From NCBI GenBank assembly GCA_947488235.1, contig CANLAQ010000009.1, positions 1-64,000 of the forward strand: 64,000 nucleotides of DNA. The letters are read 5' to 3'. The notes beneath the pieces are model-generated. The model saw only the letters and a program-made list of their open reading frames with translations. It had not been told where the DNA came from and did no database searches. This DNA comes from Flavobacteriales bacterium. GTDB taxonomy: Bacteria > Bacteroidota > Bacteroidia > Flavobacteriales_D > Crocinitomicaceae. The translations under genes and the position numbers were made by a program. Numbering within the stretch: position 1 is the first letter of the stretch; every line of letters starts with the position of its first letter. Positions 61,701 to 64,000 of this stretch are shown one piece after another.

Positions 61701-62360
61701 CTATCGACCACCAAATATGGAGCTTCCAACTCTTATTAGGGTACTTCCTTCTTCAATCGCAATTACATAATCACCACTCATACCCATTGAAATTTCTTTG
61801 AAATTGGAATTAGTTCTGAAATGGTTATTTTTTATATCTAAAAATATTGATTTTAAATGCTGAAATTCTTTTCGGATTTGATCCTGATGGTCAACAAATG
61901 AAGCCATTCCCATTACTCCAGCAATTTGAATGTTTTTCAGACTTAGAAATTCATCAGAAGTCAATAGTTCATTAGCCTCTTCTTGGTTGAGTCCAAATTT
62001 CGTTTCCTCTTGCGCTATATAGAATTGAAGTAAACAGGAAATAACCCTATCATTTTTTTGTGCTTGTTTATTAATTTCTATTAATAATTTCAAACTATCA
62101 ACCGTATGGATAAGGTGCACAAAGGGTGCGATATATTTTACTTTATTGCTTTGCAAATGACCAATCATATGCCAATGAATATCAGTGGGTAATTGTTCTG
62201 ACTTTTCTGTGAGCTCTTGCACTTTATTTTCTCCAAAATGCCTCTGCCCAGCTTGATAAGCAATACTAAGATCTGAAACAGGTTTAGTTTTTGAAACAGC
62301 AATTAAACAAACACTATCAGGTAAAGTGCTTTTGATTTTGTCAATTTGTTTCGAAATCAT
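61701..62360 (-). CDS. YggS-family pyridoxal phosphate homeostasis protein
   Basis: 219 residues with PLP-binding lysine K24 in IAVSKTKP, RHFGENKVQE, HMIGHLQSNK and the C-terminal SMGMSGDYVIAIEEGSTLIRVGSSIFG, the full signature of the alanine-racemase-like fold used by YggS/PLPHP. These proteins buffer free PLP and protect against toxicity of pyridoxine phosphates. It overlaps the DUF1015 gene upstream by four bases. Confidence 0.95.
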   Translation of the reverse strand: MISKQIDKIKSTLPDSVCLIAVSKTKPVSDLSIAYQAGQRHFGENKVQELTEKSEQLPTDIHWHMIGHLQSNKVKYIAPFVHLIHTVDSLKLLIEINKQAQKNDRVISCLLQFYIAQEETKFGLNQEEANELLTSDEFLSLKNIQIAGVMGMASFVDHQDQIRKEFQHLKSIFLDIKNNHFRTNSNFKEISMGMSGDYVIAIEEGSTLIRVGSSIFGGR

Positions 62361-63586
62361 TGGTTGATATCATAAATGGTTAAGCCACTTCTCAATTTAG
62401 GTTCAACATAGGTTGATTTGGGAGGCATATTTAATTGATGGTCGGCCACTTTTTTAATTTGTTGGAAGGTAGCTGGATATAAAACAAATCCAACAGCAAA
62501 TTTATTTGAATTAATCAACTCTTCCATAAGGGAAAGGTCTTCGCTTCCAGGTAAAAAAGTAACTCTTTCCGTTGTTTTAAGATCGGTAATACCCAAAAGT
62601 GGTGTTAGTATTAATTCTGTCAGCAAACTACTATCTAAACCAACCACAGGATGATTTTCATCTATGAGATAATTGAATAAGATTAAGCTATACCATTTGT
62701 GATCCAAAAATAAGGTGATCTCATGTTCTTGCCTAGGTTTTTCCGCTGCTGTTAATTCTTTAAGTTCTCCTAGGGCACTTAAGGCATGTAAAAAAGTAGT
62801 CGGACTATAACCTTGTAAGTCTTTTACAAGTCGGTTAAATTCCAGAATAGATAGATTGCTCTCAGGGACAAAATACGCGAGGAAATTAGCAGCGTTTTTA
62901 ACAGCTTCTTTACTGTCTTTTCGATTTTGAAAAAGTCTTGCAGAGGATGCAGATCGGTGATGTCCATCGGCAATATAGGCAACAGGTACGCTTTCAAATG
63001 CAGTTTGTAATTCGTTTGTGTTCTCAACAGAAAGCACCCATAATTCGTGTGTTATTCTATCTGTTGTAGTGAATTCATATTCAGGTCTTTGCTGTGCATA
63101 TTGAGCAATGAGTTGATCGATATTGTTTTGATCAGCATAGGCTATTAAAACAGGTTCAGCATTATATCCAACTTGTTCTAGATAATCTGTAAACATTGTT
63201 TCTCGAGAAGTCAGCGTTGCCTCATGTTTTTTGATAATATCTTCTTGATAATCTTGGAGAGAAGCCCCACCAATAATTCCCATGCTTATATGGCTTCCTT
63301 TAGTTTGTCGGTATAGATAAAGTCGAGGCGATGTTTCTTGAATCAGAATTCCCTTATCGATAAATAATTGATATTGTTTCTTAACTAAATCAAATCGTTC
63401 CTTTGAATTGGGTTTAGTTTTGACTTCACTTCCAAACTCAGGATTAATGATGTGTAAAAAAGTGAATGGATTGTCCTCTAGTTTTGCTTTAAGTACATTT
63501 TTTTTATACGAATAATAGGGCCTTGTGGCCACCAAATGAACTTTATCTCGAACAGGTCTTAAGGCAGAAAAAGCACTGATTTTCAC
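62357..63586 (-). CDS. DUF1015 family protein
   Basis: 409 residues matching the DUF1015 family: FSALRPVRDKVHLVATRPYYSY at the start, YIADGHHRSASSARLF, then LGLDSSLLTELILTP-type blocks near the C-terminus. The start is GTG at 63586. No activity is established, although some family members are near serine/kinase or PLP genes. It overlaps yggS by four bases, so expression is coupled. Confidence 0.9.
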   Translation of the reverse strand: MKISAFSALRPVRDKVHLVATRPYYSYKKNVLKAKLEDNPFTFLHIINPEFGSEVKTKPNSKERFDLVKKQYQLFIDKGILIQETSPRLYLYRQTKGSHISMGIIGGASLQDYQEDIIKKHEATLTSRETMFTDYLEQVGYNAEPVLIAYADQNNIDQLIAQYAQQRPEYEFTTTDRITHELWVLSVENTNELQTAFESVPVAYIADGHHRSASSARLFQNRKDSKEAVKNAANFLAYFVPESNLSILEFNRLVKDLQGYSPTTFLHALSALGELKELTAAEKPRQEHEITLFLDHKWYSLILFNYLIDENHPVVGLDSSLLTELILTPLLGITDLKTTERVTFLPGSEDLSLMEELINSNKFAVGFVLYPATFQQIKKVADHQLNMPPKSTYVEPKLRSGLTIYDINQ

Positions 63587-63591
63587 TATTA

Positions 63592-64000
63592 CTAAAATTT
63601 AAAACTAAGACCCATACTTGGTAAAATCGGGAATTGATAAATTTGTTTTGAAGTGACCCTATTCACATAAAAAATATTTTTTCTATTGTAAACATTGGTA
63701 ATACTTCCTACAAGCTCAAGTACTGTTTTGTTTTTGAAAGTAAAATGTTTTTTCACTGTAACATCTAGTCGGTGATAATAGGGTAGGCGTTGACTGTTAA
63801 AGTTCCCAAGAATGGTTGTGATAGTACTTGGGTTATTGGTCACATAATTGGTCGTTACTCCTCCATTAAAGTTTTCTGCTTGATAATATCCTGCAGTTGG
63901 AGTGAAAGGTAAGCCAGAACCAAGATTCCACCGCACATTCATTTCGATATCTTTTTTCTTACCGAATAAATAGGAACCTACTAAATTTAGATTGTGTCGT
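63592..64000 (-). CDS. C-terminus of a TonB-dependent receptor (5' end outside window)
   Basis: The frame is open from the right edge to its stop at 63592, about 135 residues. It reads as the last barrel strands of an outer-membrane receptor: NVRWNLGSGLPFTPTAGYYQ, YHRLDVTVKKHF, LELVGSITNVYNRKNIF and a terminal strand ending in Phe (GLSFKF), the usual BAM signal. The strand pattern matches TonB-dependent receptors with a carboxypeptidase-like N-terminus common in Bacteroidota. It lies five bases before the DUF1015 gene. Confidence 0.8.
   Translation of the reverse strand, partial: RHNLNLVGSYLFGKKKDIEMNVRWNLGSGLPFTPTAGYYQAENFNGGVTTNYVTNNPSTITTILGNFNSQRLPYYHRLDVTVKKHFTFKNKTVLELVGSITNVYNRKNIFYVNRVTSKQIYQFPILPSMGLSFKF

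Noticed and set aside
1-64000. CRISPR arrays, tRNAs, rRNAs, insertion sequences or prophage
   Set aside because: No regular spaced repeats, no tRNA-like cloverleaf in the gaps and no transposase or integrase was seen by reading; an automated tRNA scan was not possible.

Overview
This window looks like a chromosomal segment of a low-GC member of the Bacteroidota, most probably Flavobacteriales (Crocinitomicaceae/Cryomorphaceae-like). The signs are three very large secreted proteins ending in the type B sorting domain of the type IX secretion system, bacillithiol synthase BshA, a DUF4494 protein, a FISUMP-domain protein, a TonB-dependent receptor, promoters of the TTG-N(17-23)-TAnnTTTG kind, and few Shine-Dalgarno sequences. 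I see no insertion sequence, prophage, CRISPR array, tRNA or rRNA. Coding density is very high and no stretch above about 300 bases lacks a gene or RNA.

Layout. 1-3570 (minus): tsaD, a small conserved protein, a free-standing DsbD-N-like domain protein, and dsbD running off the left edge. 3591-10947 (plus): tamB, a biotin carboxylase and sucC, closed by a clear intrinsic terminator. 10956-18698 (minus): a chain of FabK/nitronate monooxygenase-like enzyme, two M16 peptidase-family proteins (one catalytic, one not), a T9SS adhesin and a GT9 glycosyltransferase. 18856-26911 (plus): two more T9SS-B giants around an M42 aminopeptidase. 26908-30542 (minus): S4 protein, meaB, elbB, bshA and a putative outer-membrane barrel. 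30632-35428 (plus): folD, a toxin-23-like or barrel protein, nfu and recQ. 35439-42657 (minus): M1 peptidase, a secreted unknown, purB, dapD and a UMF1-type transporter. 42779-43399 (plus): an L,D-transpeptidase lipoprotein.

43409-47879 (minus) is the most unusual operon: a fusion of a ribulose-phosphate 3-epimerase-like barrel with a CBS pair, a type I-beta DAHP synthase, a KdsC-like phosphatase carrying an XRE-like N-terminal piece, an alanine/saccharopine dehydrogenase-like enzyme and a pentapeptide-repeat protein. Next come a small lipoprotein, the SRP RNA, a mazEF module whose promoter overlaps two tandem 11-bp repeats, a small ferredoxin-like protein and an interrupted FISUMP protein (48042-51419). 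51421-57840 (minus): two extended SDR enzymes around a membrane protein and a CPBP-family protein, an alpha/beta hydrolase, rmuC and trmB. 57919-61695 (plus): a conserved unknown, cdd, DUF4494 protein, pdxH and a third M16 peptidase. 61701-64000 (minus): YggS, a DUF1015 protein and the C-terminus of a TonB-dependent receptor.

Most genes are housekeeping: t6A and m7G tRNA modification, DNA repair, cofactor and amino-acid synthesis, envelope biogenesis and redox. The points most worth following are the RPE-CBS fusion operon, the probable leaderless promoters, the mazEF operator repeats, the interrupted FISUMP protein and the swapped loop-closing pair of the SRP RNA. I did not find a convincing wholly new defence or mobile system.
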